Shown one piece after another: positions 31,142 to 43,242 of a stretch of 64,000 nucleotides of DNA. Positions within the stretch are counted from its first letter, which is position 1. Each line of letters starts with the position of its first letter. Both the position numbers and the translations under genes were made by a program. A model generated the notes under the pieces. That model searched no databases and was not told the origin of the DNA. It saw only the letters and a list, made by a program, of their open reading frames with translations. The stretch covers positions 64,646,054-64,710,053 of the forward strand of contig NC_092047.1 of assembly GCF_003086295.3 (NCBI RefSeq). Direction: 5' to 3'. Source of the stretch: Arachis hypogaea (taxonomy: Eukaryota > Streptophyta > Magnoliopsida > Fabales > Fabaceae).

Positions 31142-32686
31142 TGATGAGCGGATAATTTATACGCTTTTTGGCATTGTTTTTACTTAGTTTTTAGTATGAT
31201 TTAGTTGGTTTTAAGTATATTTTTATTAGTTTTTAATTAAAAATCACATTTCTGGACTTTACTATGAGTTTGTGTATTTTTCTATGATTTCAGGTATTTT
31301 CTGGCTGAAATTAAGGGAGCTGAGCAAAAATCTGATTCAGGCTGAAAAAGGACTGCTGATGCTGTTGGATTCTGACCTCCCTGCACTCAAAGTAGATTTT
31401 CTGGAGCTACAGAACTCCAAATGGCGCGCTCTCAATTGCGTTGGAAAGTAAACATCCAGGGCTTTCCAGCAATAGATAATAGTCCATACTTTGCTCAAGG
31501 ATAGACGACGTAAACTGGCATTCAACGCCAGTTCCATGTTGCAGTCTGGCGTCCAGCGCCAGAAACAAGTTACAAGTTGGAGTTCAACGCCAGAAACAGG
31601 TTACAACCTGGCGTTGAACGCCCAAAACAGCCCAGGCACGTGAGAAGCTTTAGTCTCAGCCCCAGCACACACCAAGTGGGCCCCAGAAGTGGATTTCTGC
31701 ACTATCTATCATAGTTTACTCATTTTCTGTAAACCTAGGTTACTAGTTTAGTATTTAAACAACTTTTAGAGATTTATTTTGTATCTCATGACATTTTTAG
31801 ATCTGAACTTTGTACTCTTTGACGGCATGAGTCTCTAAACTCCATTGTTGGGGGTGAGGAGCTCTGCTGTGTTTCGATGAATTAATGCAATTACTTCTGT
31901 TTTCTATTCAAATACGCTTGTTCCTATCTAAGATGTTCATTCGTGCTTCATTATGATGAATGTGATGATCCGTGACACTCATTCCCATTCTCAACCTATG
32001 AACGTGTGCCTGACAACCACTTCCGTTCAACATTAGATTGAATGAGTTTCTCTTGGATTCCTTAATCAGAATCTTCGTGATATAAGCTAGAATCCATTGG
32101 CAGCATTCTTGAGAATCCGGAAAGTCTAAACCTTGTCTGTGGTATTCCGAGTAGGATTCAGGGATTGAATGACTATGACGAGCTTCAAACTCGCGAGTGT
32201 TGGGCGTAGTGACAGACGCAAAAGGATCAATGGATCCTATTCTGACATGATCGAGAACCGACAGATGATTAACCGTGCGGTGACAGTGCACTGGACCTTT
32301 TTCACTGAGAGGACGGATGGTAGCCATTGACAACGGTGATCCACCAACACACAGCTTGCCATAGGAGGAACCTTGCGTGTGTGAAGAAGAAGACAGGGAG
32401 AAAGCAGAGATTCAGAAGACAAAGCATCTCCAAAACTCCAACATATTCTCTATTATTGCACAATAAGTATTTATTTTATGCCCTTTCACTTGTTACAATT
32501 TAAACTAAGAATTATTATTGATATTATATCCTGACTAAGAATTGCAAGATAACCATAGATTGCTTCAAACCAACAATCTCCGTGGGATTCGACCCTTACT
32601 CACGTAAGGTATTACTTGGACGACCCAGTGCACTTGCTGGTTAGTGGTACGAGTTGTGAAAAGTGTGATTTACAATTCGTGCACCA
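31142..32686 (+). repeat. 3' LTR of B
   Basis: 1545 bp, gapless match to the 5' LTR with about 48 substitutions. More differences fall in the first 400 bp (about 21) than in the rest. Confidence 0.95.
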
Positions 32687-32691
32687 GGGAA
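32687..32691. repeat. Target-site duplication of B, right copy (GGGAA)
   Basis: Identical to 22322-22326. Confidence 0.95.
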
Positions 32692-33493
32692 CCTCCAGAT
32701 GAGTGGTCTACAGGTTTCTTTGACTCACAATTCAGCCCTTCATAAAAGATATGAAGTTGCACCCACTCATTAAACATATCAGGGGGCGCTTTCTTGTCAA
32801 ATATTTGAATCTCTCCCAGGCTTCATAAATAGTCTCATCATCTTACTGTCTGAATGTCTGCACTTCAATTCTCAGCCTGTTTACTTTTTGTGGAGGGTAG
32901 AACCTTGTTAAGAATCTATTCACTACATCCTCCCAGGTTGTCAAGCTTTCCTTCGGAAATGATTCTAGCCATTTTGATGCTTTGTCCCTCAAAAAAAATG
33001 AAAACAGTAGCAATCTGTAGGTGTCAGGATGAACACCATTAGATTTAACTGTGTCACATATCCTTTGGAAATTAGTGAGATGCTCATTAAGGTCCTCTTG
33101 GGCACTTCCTCCAAAAGAATAGTTGTTTTGCACAAGAGTTATGAGTTGAGGCTTCAATTCAAAATTATTAGCATGGATAGTTGGCTTTTGAATGCTGCTA
33201 CCACAGTTTCCTGAGTTTGGATTGATGTAGGATCCCAGAACTCTCCTCTCTTGTCCAGCAGGGTTGGCTGCACCTCTTCTGGCATGATTGTTCACCTCTC
33301 TTTTATGATGGTTTTCCATATCATCCTCCATGGTTATATCCAAGTATTCCTCATCTTCTTCTGCACCAACAGCCCTCTTTCCTCTTGCTTCCCTCCTTAA
33401 TCTCAAGAAGGTTCTTTCCGGTTCACTATCAAATGAGGTTGAGGTTTCCTTTCTCTTACCTATCATACAAGGAACAAGTACAAGAAATAGCAA
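32687..33493 (-). pseudogene. gag N-terminal part, element C
   Basis: Opens at 33493 (or an internal Met at 33466, MIGKRKETSTSFDSEPER). It has an acidic tail, then the gag core NNFELKPQLITLVQNNYSF, YRLLLFSFFLRDKASKWLES, FLTRFYPPQKVNRLRIEVQ and, after a stop at 32843, YEAWERFK. It is cut by B at 32687 within the SSGGS segment and resumes at 22321. Confidence 0.8.
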
Positions 33494-33723
33494 ATGCAGA
33501 GTTTACTAAAACAGAGTATAGTTAGCTTGGTTAGAGCAATTTATCAAATGGTTAGTGGGTTAGCTTGCTGGAAAGTAAGAGAGTAAAGAAATTAAAGAGA
33601 AACAACTAATGTTGTAGAAAAACGAAAATAAACAGCTGAAATTAAAATTTCAAGTAATCAAAAGAAAAGAAAAGTATTCAATCTAGTTATCCTCCAATTT
33701 AGTAATTGTCAATACAAAACCAA

Positions 33724-33741
33724 TCCCCGACAACGGCGCCA
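33724..33741 (-). other. Primer-binding site of C
   Basis: Minus strand TGGCGCCGTTGTCGGGGA, one base different from B's tRNA-Asp site; seven bases from the LTR. Confidence 0.9.
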
Positions 33742-34718
33742 TAAACTTGATTCACCCGAAAATTGTCTCTCAACAATTTCCTACTGGCTAGTGCATCGGA
33801 TTGTCGTCAAGTAAAAACTCACTGTAGAGTGAGGTCAAATCCCACAGGGATTAGTTGGTTGATCAATGTTAATTGGAGAATTATGCTAGTTGAGCGAAAT
33901 CAAAATTGGGTTGAGATTGCAGAATGTAAATTTGGCGGAAAACTTGAATTGCAAGAAATTAAATGACAAAAATTAAATTGCAAGAAATTAAATGAAAGAA
34001 GCTTAAATTGCATGAAATTAAATGGGAATGGGGATTAAGCATGAAATGAAAGAGCAGAAAGTAAATAGAATGGGTAGATCAGAGATGGGGATTCATTGGG
34101 TTTCAGGAGATATTGAATTCTCCGGGTCAAATCATTTTCATCTCTTCCTCAATCAATGCATTCATTGACATTGCTTGGAAATCTTAGATGATTGGATCCC
34201 AATGTCTTGGCTCACCAATCTCTCTAAGCATGAACAATTGCCTAATGTCTTGATTTAATTGCTCATGGGAAGAGTTGAAGTTCGGTCACTGACTATACCA
34301 CACAAATTCATAGATCAAAGTATTGGTAGGATTAAATGTCACAATATCCATCCAACCCCCAATCTAATCCAATGTGAGAAATCAAATCTAGCATGAATTC
34401 TTCATCCCTCTCTCAAGGATCCGAAGAATTCCAATTATGGATAGCTTCTTTGTCAAGACAACTATCCAATTGAATTAATATCAAAAGCTTTCTAACAACA
34501 ATCAAGAGAAAAGAAAGAAGAAGAAGATGAAAAATACTATTGATCCATTGAATTACAATAGAGCTCCCTAACCCAATGAAAGGGGTTTAGTTGTTCATAG
34601 CTCTCAAAATAAAAAATGGAATTGAAAGATACATTGCTGAATTCAAAGAAGTGCCAAAAATTAAAATGAGCCGAAAAGTAAAAGGTGAAAAGAAATCCTC
34701 TCTAACTTAAATTCTAAG

Positions 34719-34730
34719 CTATTTATACAC
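34719..34730 (-). promoter_or_regulatory. Possible TATA box in C's LTR
   Basis: Minus strand GTGTATAAATAGC, downstream of the palindrome cluster in transcriptional direction. Confidence 0.5.
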
Positions 34731-34859
34731 TTTCTTCCATAGATCTTCAATCTCTGAATTGGACTTTTGGTCTTGATGGAATTGGGTTGAAGTTGCTTCC
34801 ATTGGTTTCCCTTGCTGTTGAGAAGAGATCTGTTTGAATTGCAAAGTTCTGGTGCTCAA

Positions 34860-35480
34860 GATGGAGTCAACGTTTGATGGCCAACGTTGACTCAAACGCC
34901 TTTCTTAAAAACCAGATGTACTTGCTGTCATTGGTGTTTGACTCAACGTTGGAGTGCCAACATTCTTCCACCCATGCGTATGCGTACATTGCGCTTATGT
35001 GCCTTTGGGGTCAGAATGCGCATCCACGCGTGCACGTGGATGCAAAAATCCTATTTTTCAGTTTTAAAAGCATTTTGAAGATGTTGGCATTAGCGTTGGA
35101 CTGGCAACGTTGCCTCCAACGTTAGCTTATCCACGCGTGCGCATGCTGTATGCGTGCGCGCGGATTCTCAAAAGTCAAGCCTGCGCGTATCCACCATGGA
35201 CGCGTCAGCGTCGTTATGCGTTTTCAAATTTAGACTTTGGAGATCACAATCGCGCACGTTGGCCACCAACATTGGAGGTAGCGTTTGGGGTCCAACGTTA
35301 CCCATCCACGCGTACGCGTCAACTATACGTGCACATGGATTGCCAGAAATTCCAATCCACGCGTACGCGTACAGCACGCGTGCGCGTCGCTACAGATTTT
35401 CAAAATCTCCAGAAGGCTCATTTATTCACAACGTTGGGGGTATCGTTGGATTGCCAACGTTCCCTCCAATGTGGGCACCA
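34860..35480. repeat. Mixed CG and AACGTTGG palindromes in C's LTR
   Basis: Two motif types alternate: CCACGCGTACGCGT-like CG palindromes (for example 35309-35322 and 35358-35373) and CAACGTTGG-like units (for example 35086-35125 and 35450-35470). Confidence 0.8.
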
Positions 35481-35860
35481 GCAGATTATGCAGAATTTTG
35501 CTTTGCTTCCTTCTCAACGTTTGAGACAATGTTGGTGGTCCAACTTTGCCTCCAACGTTGCTACTCCTTCATCTTCTCCATGCTCCTTCTTCAACTTCCT
35601 CCCATGCTTTCTTTCACCTATCATTAACCACTACATGTATTAAAGCCTTGCTAAAGTCATGAGAATTCTCATCATTCTTAGCACACAAGTAATTATAGCA
35701 TAATTCTCATGAAATTTCATCAAATTAACCATAGTTAGATAAATCTAGGTATGCATGAATTTCTACCCCAATTGCTTACTTATAACTCAAGAAAGTGCAT
35801 AAAACTTATTAAAAACAAAGAAAAAGGCTAGTGAAACTAGCCTAAGATGCTCTGGCATCA

Positions 35861-36787
35861 GTGCTACTTTTCTTTTTATACTAACCCTAAAAAAAATTCA
35901 AAATTCAAAAAATAAACTAAATCAAATCAAATCACATTCATTAAATTTTTCCATAGGTTTTTCCTTCAAGATAAGCTCCTTTCATCTTCTCCACATTAGG
36001 TAATTAATGCTTGAAGCATTAGAAGACTTGGTGAGAAAATTAAGGCACCTGGGATTGGTCCATTTAGTGCGTGAAATGTGTAACAACCCGAGTATATTTG
36101 ATGAGGATTTTATTCTAAGAAAATTATTTTACTAAAAGTAATTAAATAAAAATTTATGATACTTTGAATATAAAAATACTTAGGAGTCATATGTAATTTT
36201 TATAATAATTTGAGTTTAAATTAATTAGAATTTTTATATAATTTCTGTTGGATACTTGGCATAATTAAAATTATAATTTCGATAATTGAAAAACAAGAAA
36301 GAATTGTATAATTTATTTTAAGTAAATTCTATTTTGTATAATTTATGATTTAATTCGAGTTTCTTAATTATAGAAAATAATCTATTAAAAATTATTAAAT
36401 TGATTTTATAAATATTTTTTTGAGTTTAAGTTAATTAATATTTTTGTATAATTTTGTTGTAATTGGTTATTTTATATAATTTGAAATTAAAGTTCAAGTT
36501 ACAGAAAAATAATGGAAAGATATATCATTTAATTTGAATCGTTAATATTTTGGGTTTAAACTATATTTCATAAAATATGATTAATATGTTCATTTTATAA
36601 TTTAAATTAGAAATAATTATTTGAACTCTGTGAAATATTAATAAATAGTATTCTTAAATATATTTAATAGAGCACATACGATTTTAAAATTATTATTCTA
36701 CCCTTCAATTTTATCAAAATATGTATTTTATTCTTATCAAAATATGTATTTTATCAAAATTATTATTCTACCCTTCAATTTTATCAA
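35861..36787. other. AT-rich segment; possible chromovirus-type LTR start at 36079
   Basis: No coding sequence. TGTAACAACCCGAGTATATTTG at 36079 resembles the TGTAACACCC LTR starts of Tekay/Del-type elements, and the following 700 bp has the AT-rich composition of such LTRs, but no end, primer site or gene confirms it. A ~66-bp direct duplication (ATTATTCTACCCTTCAATTTTATCAAAATA) lies at about 36697-36790. Confidence 0.4.
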
Positions 36788-37386
36788 AATACTTTCTCAT
36801 GTTGGATTAGGTTGGGGGTTGGATGGATATAGTGACATGTAATCCTACCAATACTTTGATCTATGAAGATGTGTGGTATAATCAGTTACCAAGCTTCATC
36901 TCTTTCCATGAATAATTAGATCAAGGAATTGGGCAATTGTTCAAGTTTAGAGAGATTGAATTGCCAAGGAATTGGGATTCAATCACCTAAGATTGCCAAG
37001 GAGATCAATAAATACTTTGATTGAGGAAGAGATGATAATGAACTTGATCCGGAGAATGTAACATCTCCTAAGCCCAATGTTCATTTTATTTTTAGTTCTT
37101 ACATTTACTTTTTTGCACTTTACAGCACTTTATTTTCTTGTACTTTACTTTTCTTGCCATTTACTTTCTTGTACTTTATTGCCTTCCTTTACTTTAATGC
37201 AATTTACATGTCCTATTGCTTATTACTCCAATATAAACCATCTAACTAGGCTAATCAATCAACCATTGATTGCTTAATCCGTTAATCCCTGTGGGATTCA
37301 ACCTCACTCTTGTGAGTTATTACTTGACGACAATTCGGTATACTTGTCGAAGGATAATTTGTTGAGAGACAAGTTTTCGTGCATCA
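36788..37386 (+). repeat. 5' LTR of I, 3' part only
   Basis: Homologous to about 40405-40880 with an extra ~100 bp (GGTTGGGGGTTGGATGG... present also in C's LTR). The first ~1.4 kb of the LTR is absent here; about 830 bp of the 5' portion sits inverted at 48521-49348. Confidence 0.75.
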
Positions 37387-37392
37387 AGTTTT

Positions 37393-37410
37393 TGGTGCCG
37401 TTGCCCGGGA
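37393..37410 (+). other. Primer-binding site of I
   Basis: TGGTGCCGTTGCCCGGGA, tRNA-Asp-like with two differences from B. Confidence 0.8.
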
Positions 37411-37960
37411 TTAATTATGATTAACAAACTACCAGTTGGTTGATTACCTAGATTCGAGATTTCTTTTATGTTTTGGCTTGTTCATTTAATTTCTTATGTT
37501 TTAGCTTGTTCATTTAATTTCTTTTGTTCTTTGTTTTCTATGCTCTATGACTGTTTGTGTTAATGCCTCACCAAGAAGCCCCTGTTCGTGACACCTCTGG
37601 CTCTTGATGATTATGTTATTAACATATAACAGTTCTTTTACTTAGCTTTCTTTCAAATAAAAATGGCATATGGTTACATGCTAAGTTTGGTGTTGCCCTG
37701 CAACAATCTATTTTCAATCTTTCTGGATACCTGCATCAATTTCAAGAGAAAGTGTCACACTAAGTTTGGTGTGCCATTTATTTTTCTATGCAATATATCC
37801 AACAATACCCTCTTGGTTATGCAATCACATTGTCTCTGTTTGTACTTCTTGTGCCTTTGTTGTATCTTTAATTTTGCTTGCTTAACCACATGCATCACTC
37901 ACATTTCATTGTGTAAGACATTCATGACACATCATAAACCCCATCACCACTATTTTAATT

Positions 37961-38000
37961 GTTGCTTGAGGATAAGCAATCATCCTAAGTTTGGTGTGGG
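37961..38000 (+). other. RGGA-loop hairpin plus CTAAGTTTGGTGTGG, internal copy in I
   Basis: GTTGCTTG-AGGA-TAAGCAAT, eight pairs of which the inner and outer are G-U, then CATCCTAAGTTTGGTGTGGG. Confidence 0.7.
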
Positions 38001-38935
38001 AAGGGGAAGAATAGGAGAAAGAGGATAACAACAATGAAGATGAACTACAAGGTAGTAAAGTTCCTTTATCCTCTTACTTATTTCCAGCACTTTAAATTGC
38101 ATGATTGTCTTCTATTTTCTATGTAGGTATATGTGTTGTGAAATAAGCATAGCTTGATTTTTTTGAATTGTAACATGTTGCTATGATATCATGATTGCCA
38201 TCTTGAATTTTGTAAGTCCAAAGCAATTTAGTTTCATGATCATAAAAAAAAGGGTCATTAAAGAAGAAGTTAGCATGAGCTTATAAGTATTGGGAAGCTA
38301 GCATGACTATTGCTGCTCAATTGCTTTTGAGTTTGTTAATTGAAGTTTTCATCTAGGGCATTTTATGAAATTTTTGAAATCATAAAAACCTTGAAGCTGC
38401 AAATGCAATTAAGGCAAGAAAAAAAAGGAAAAGAATGAGAAAGCTAAAGACTCTGATTACCAATGACAATTCAATTGTTAAGTACTTATGGTGTTTATGT
38501 ATCAAGCAAAAAGCTTGAAAATAAAACACTTAGAGTCAAGGCTAGGCTCAAGTACAAAAGCACTCCCTCAAAGCTCAAGGCTCTGAGCATCAATGATTAG
38601 AGAGTCAAGAAAAGAAATAAATGAGCATAAAGAAGTCCTCTAATTAAATTCTTGCGGTGCTTATGTATCAAGTGGTAATACTTGAAAACAAAGCACTTAG
38701 AGTCATAGCTTTCAACAAATGGTGCAAAGCACCCAAGAAGCTAAGAAAAGAATGAAAAGCTTGTTTCAAGGAAGAAACATAAAGAAAGGATTTCATAAAG
38801 TGAGCTAGATAGAAGCATCAATCATTTGAATTTCTTTTGTGATTGTTGCATACATAGAAAGTTAGCTAACCATGAATATTACACTGCTAGTCTTCTTACC
38901 TTGGACTGTCAAACCTTATTGCATGATTCTCTTCT

Positions 38936-38970
38936 TGCTTGGGGACAAGCACGATTTAAGTTTGGTGTTG
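38936..38970 (+). promoter_or_regulatory. PPT-proximal module of I
   Basis: TGCTTG-GGGA-CAAGCA (6-bp stem) then CGATTTAAGTTTGGTGTTG directly against the 3' LTR at 38971. Confidence 0.75.
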
Positions 38971-39172
38971 TGATGCCAGGGCATCATGGCATATTTTTCT
39001 ATGCTTTTTCACCTTAAATTTTCACTAATCATGCTTAATTATTGAGTATTTTTGTGCTTATATCATAGATTACTTTCATCTCTTTGAGTTGATCTATTTT
39101 ATAGAAATTGATGGAAAAAAGGAAGTAAAAAGCACAAAACAATCATGAAAGAAGGAGCTTAAAAGAGGCCAT

Positions 39173-39335
39173 AGTTGGAGCCAAAGTTGGCCTCCAACTA
39201 TGCCTTAAACTACTAAACCCATGGTGCAAAGTTGGAGCCAAAGTTGGTGGTCCAACATTGCTGGCAAAGTTGAGGGGAATTCAAGGTGCATAGTTGGAGC
39301 CAAAGTTGGCCTCCAACTTTGCCTCAAACATTGCT
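39173..39335. repeat. GTTGGAGCCAAAGTTGGCCTCCAAC palindromic units in I's LTR
   Basis: Three copies, each an inverted repeat (TTGGAGCCAA...TTGGCCTCCAA). The inverted LTR piece at 48860-49160 has at least four more. Confidence 0.8.
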
Positions 39336-39958
39336 CCTGACAGCCTGACTGTGTCTTATTCAAACAAGAATAACTTGAGCGATAGAGCTTCAAATGAGGT
39401 TATTCCAAAGGCATTGGAAAGTAGGAATCTAGAGCTTTCTAAGAATATATGTCACTATATGGTGGACACTAAAATTGAGGGAGAAAACTTCCCCAAAAGT
39501 TCAAAGATGAACATAGTATTAACCTGTAGTAAGGCCAGCTGACCTCTTCACCTTCCAGGGAGTATAACTCGAGCTGTAGAGCTCCAAATGATGGGATTCT
39601 AATGGCATTAGAAAGTAGACATTAAGCATTTTCCAATAATGTATAATAGTATGGGGTGGACAATAAGTTTGAGCTTCAGAATTGGACGTTGTTACCAACG
39701 CTGGTGCACCAACGATGGGGTCAAACGTTCGGTCCAACTTTGGGTTAAACGTTGAAGTGATCCTGGGAGCATTTCTCAACATTTGTAACACTAAAAATGG
39801 CCCTAATAAATGCCAATACACCCCTGAAGCATGCATTCACCTCTCAAGCATGCAGAGCTCATTAACATCACTCAATCAAAGGCACAAGAAGCATCTAGAA
39901 TAGTTAATTTGATTGTAATTTGCTTTCAATTTCATTTCAATTTGTAATTTAGGAGAGC

Positions 39959-39969
39959 CTATATAAAGG
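39959..39969 (+). promoter_or_regulatory. Probable TATA box in I's 3' LTR
   Basis: CTATATAAAGG, about 990 bp into the LTR, downstream of the palindromic block as in C. Confidence 0.55.
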
Positions 39970-40880
39970 CATTAGTTTCTAATTGAAGATATTTTGGATT
40001 GGAGGGGGGAGTCTAGAATCACACATAAATACATTTATGAATAGTTAGTTTTTCTTTTCTTTTCTTTTCTTTGTAATAGTTAGTTTTAATTTTTAATTTT
40101 TCTTTTATGAATTTTGAAGTTTCAGTTTCAGTTTTAAATTCTTAATCTTCATCTTTATTTTTCTGCACTTTCTTTCTTTTTTGCTTGAATAGAGCAATGA
40201 ATGACTAACTCTTTTCATTGGGTTAGGGAGCTCTATTGTAATTCAATGGATCAATAATAGTTTTCATTCTTCTTCTTCTTCTTTCTTTTCTCTTGATTTT
40301 TCTAGAAAGATTTCGATCTTCATCCAATTGAACAATTGTCTCGGAAGAGAAATTGTTCATACTTGGATTTCCTCGGAACCTTGACAGAGGAATGAAGGAA
40401 TCATGCTGAAAATGCTTTCCCATGTTGGATTAGATCAAGCTTTATCTCTTCCCATGAGTAATTAGATCAAGGAATTAGGTAATTGTTCAAGCTTAGAGAG
40501 ATTGGATTGCCAAGGAATTGGGATTTAATCAACTAAGATTGCCAAGGAGATCAAAGAATGCATTGATTGAGGAAGAGATGATAATGAACTTAATCCGGAG
40601 AATGTAACATCTCCTAAGCCCAATGTTCATTTTATTTTTAGTTCTTACATTTACTTTTCTGCACTTTACAATACTTTATTTTCTTGTACTTTACTTTTCT
40701 TGCCATTTACTTTCTTGTACTTTATTGCCTTCTTTTACTTTCATGAAATTTACATTTCCTATTGCTTATTACTCCAATATGAACCATCTAACTAGGCTCC
40801 AATATGTGAGTTATTACTTGACGATAATTCGGTATACTTGCCGAAGAAAAATTTGTTGAGAGACAAGTTTCTGTGCATCA

Positions 40881-41149
40881 AAATGTGAAGGGTCCAACCC
40901 TGACAATCATATCCTCAACCACCCTTGATGGGATCTTGATGGAGCCATCAACAAGCTGAAGGCAGATGCAGGTAGGCTTGGCTTGTTGGATCCGGAGCTT
41001 GTTCATTAATGATGATGGCATGAGGTTGATGCTTAATCCAAGATCACATAGGGCTGTCCTTATGCAAGTGTCTCCAAGGGTGCATGGTATCACAAAACTC
41101 CAAGGGTCATGTAGTTTCTCTGATAGGTTTCTCTAGATAATTGCACTGC
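40881..41149 (-). pseudogene. Protease of G, first half
   Basis: Reads CSAIIQRNLSEKLHDPWSF, then IPCTLGDTCIRTALCDLG (catalytic DLG) and LQLVDGSIKIPSRVVEDM, ending VGPFTF at 40881, where I's LTR begins. The last five bases are the target duplication. Confidence 0.85.
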
Positions 41150-41588
41150 ATTACTCGGTGAGGAGAATTGTCCCTGGCTCCCTCCAATCCCTTTTGTGGC
41201 TCATTATGTCCTTCATGAACTTAGAATAGGAAGGTATCTTGATCTTGAGTGTCTTGAGGATATTTAGGAACATGGAAAATTGCTCATCCTTTTCTGGCTT
41301 ATGCAGTTTCTGAGGATATGGTAACCTGGCTTTGTATTCAGGGGTCTTGAGTGGTGCTGAGTGATTGTCCATAGTGACTGAGGAAGGGTTGTCAGTCTGC
41401 CTCGGTGGGAAGTTTCCTAAATTGGCGTGTACATTTTCTCCTTCTGGGTATTGAACACCCCTGCTGCTCCCCTCTAGGTATTGAACACCCCTAGTGCTCC
41501 CTTCTAGGCGTTGGACACCCCTGCTACTCCACTTTGGGTGTTGGACGCCAGGAGCAGTAGTCTGAGGTGCTGCGCATTCTTCTTCTGG

Positions 41589-41593
41589 TGCAC
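41589..41593. repeat. Target duplication of solo LTR 1 (TGCAC), left copy
   Basis: Repeated exactly at 43243-43247. Confidence 0.9.
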
Positions 41594-43242
41594 TGGTGCA
41601 CGAAATTGTGATTCACACTTTTCACAACTCCGCACAACTAACTAGCAAGTACACTGGGTCGTCCAAGTAATACCTTACGTGAGTAAGGGTCGATCCCACG
41701 GTGATTGTCGGCTTGAAGCAAGCTATGGTCATCTTGTAAATCTCAGTCAGGTGGATTCAAATGGTTATGAGGTTTAGATAATTAAAAGATAAATAAAACA
41801 TAAAAATAAAATAAGATACTTATGTGATTCATTGGTGGGAATTTCAGATAAGCGTTTGGAGATGCTTTGTTGCTTCTGAACCTCTGCTTTCCTATTGTCT
41901 CCTTCCAATCATGCGTGCTCCCTTCCGTGGTAACCTGTATGATCCTCTCGGATGAAAAATACCAGGTACGATCTCTGTACAGCTAATCAATTGTCAGATT
42001 TCTCGTCTCGGATGAAAAATATGAGGTACAGCTACCGCACGGCTAATCATCTGTCGGTTCTCACTAGCATCGGAATAGGATCCTTATCCTTTTGTACACT
42101 GTCACTGCGCCCAACATTCACAAGTTTGAAGCTCGTTACAGTCATCCCATCCCAGATCCTACTCGGAATACCACAGACAAGGTTTAGACTTTCCGGATCT
42201 CTGGAATGTTGTCAATGGTTCTAGCCTATACCACGAAGGTTCTAATCTCAGATTCGGATGCTCTGTTGTCAGGAGAGACGATGCAAATTGTGGATCAGAG
42301 ACCCAAGAGAATATACTCTGGCTATCATCCAATGACTACGTTGAACATCATGTAGACCGCTTGTGGTTGTCAGGCACGCGGATCTTGGCTAAGCGAGTAA
42401 CGAAGATAATGGGTGATTGTCACGGGTCACCCCTTCATTCTGACTTAACTGAATTAAGTACGAGAGTATATCTTGGAAAATAAGTAGGCATGAATTGAAA
42501 GAGAAACAATAGTACTTGCATTAATTCATGAAGAACAGCAGAGCTCCGCACCTTAATCTATGAGGTGTAGAAACTCCACTGTAGAAAATACATAAGCGAA
42601 AAAGGTCTAGGCATGGCCGAATGGCCAGCATCAAATGTCTAAGGACTAAACGTCCAGAGATGATAATATCATAATCCCCTAATATAATAGTAAAAAGTGC
42701 TATTTATACTAGACTAATTACTAGGGATTACAGAAAATGAATAACTAAGTGCAGATATTGCAGAAATCCACTACCGGGGCCCACTTGGTGTGTGCTTGGG
42801 CTGAGTATTGAAGCTTTCACGTGCATAGGCCTCTCTTGGAGTTAAACGCCAACTTTAGTGCCAGTTTGGGCGTTTAACTCTAGTTCTGGTGCCAGTTCCG
42901 ACGTTTTACTCTAGAAAAGGGTCAAGATGTCTACTTTCTAACGCAATTGAGACCGTGCCAATGGGGCTTCTGTAGCTCCAGGAAATCCATTTCGAGTGCA
43001 GGATGGTCAGAATCCAACAGCATCTGGAGTCCTTTTTCAGCCTCTGAATCAGATTTTTGCTCAGGTCCTTCAATTTCAGCCAGAAAATACCTAAAATTAC
43101 AGAAAAACACACAAACTCATAGTAAAGTCCAAAAATGTGATTTTTGCATAAAAGCTAATAAAAATATAATAAAAAGTAACTAAAACATACTAAAAACTAT
43201 GTAAAAATGATGCCAAAAAGGGTATAAATTATCCGCTCATCA
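41594..43242 (-). repeat. Solo LTR 1 (F subfamily) in gag of G
   Basis: 1649 bp, minus strand TGATGAGCGG...GTGCACCA, flanked by TGCAC on both sides with no internal region. It carries the GGCATGGCCGAATGGCC hairpin typical of F's LTR. Left by recombination between the two LTRs of a former full element. Confidence 0.95.

Larger units (their letters stand above)
22327..32686 (+). mobile_element. LTR retrotransposon B (Ty3/gypsy, Athila/Tat type), complete ends, integrase deleted
   Basis: 10,360 bp with two 1545-bp LTRs, primer site, leader, gag, protease, RT, RNase H, 3' region and PPT-like motif, flanked by a perfect 5-bp duplication. By my count the LTRs differ at about 48 positions without gaps (about 3%), so the insertion is young; at a commonly used plant rate this is on the order of one million years. 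It lacks integrase and has stops and frameshifts in gag-pol, so it must have been mobilised by related proteins. Confidence 0.95.
32687..35860 (-). mobile_element. Athila-like retroelement C, 5' portion
   Basis: 5' LTR, primer site and gag N-terminal half of C, in direct continuity (after removing B) with 16106-22326. Right flank GTGCT (35861-35865) should be one copy of C's target duplication; the partner lies left of the window. Confidence 0.85.
33749..35860 (-). repeat. 5' LTR of C (2112 bp)
   Basis: On the minus strand it starts TGATGCCAGAGCATCTTAGG and ends TTCGGGTGAATCA. It contains mixed palindromes (34870-35480), a TATA-like box (34719-34730) and near the 3' end the block AATCCCTGTGGGATT common to I-type LTRs. 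Confidence 0.9.
37411..38970 (+). other. Internal region of I, no recognisable gene
   Basis: A 121-codon open frame (37663-38028) contains KFGV three times because it crosses three AAGTTTGGTGT phrases (37682, 37762, 37986); I do not regard it as a gene. The block GTGCTTATGTATCAAG(T/C)...AATACTTGAAAA occurs twice (about 38489 and 38655). Confidence 0.6.
36788..40880 (+). mobile_element. Short non-coding LTR element I (5' LTR truncated)
   Basis: Truncated 5' LTR (36788-37386), primer site, only 1584 bp of internal DNA without gag or pol, PPT-like motif and a complete 1910-bp 3' LTR. The right flank AAATG matches, as reverse complement, CATTT at 49349, next to another piece of the same LTR, so I inserted in element G and was then split by rearrangement. 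Confidence 0.8.
38971..40880 (+). repeat. 3' LTR of I (1910 bp)
   Basis: Starts TGATGCCAGGGCATCATGGC, ends TCTGTGCATCA. It contains repeated GTTGGAGCCAAAGTTGGCCTCCAAC units (39173-39330) and a TATATAAAGG box. Confidence 0.9.

Noticed and set aside
37663..38028. 121-codon ORF in element I as a protein gene
   Set aside because: Its only repeated feature, KFGV, is the translation of AAGTTTGGTGT; no homologous frame in B or C.
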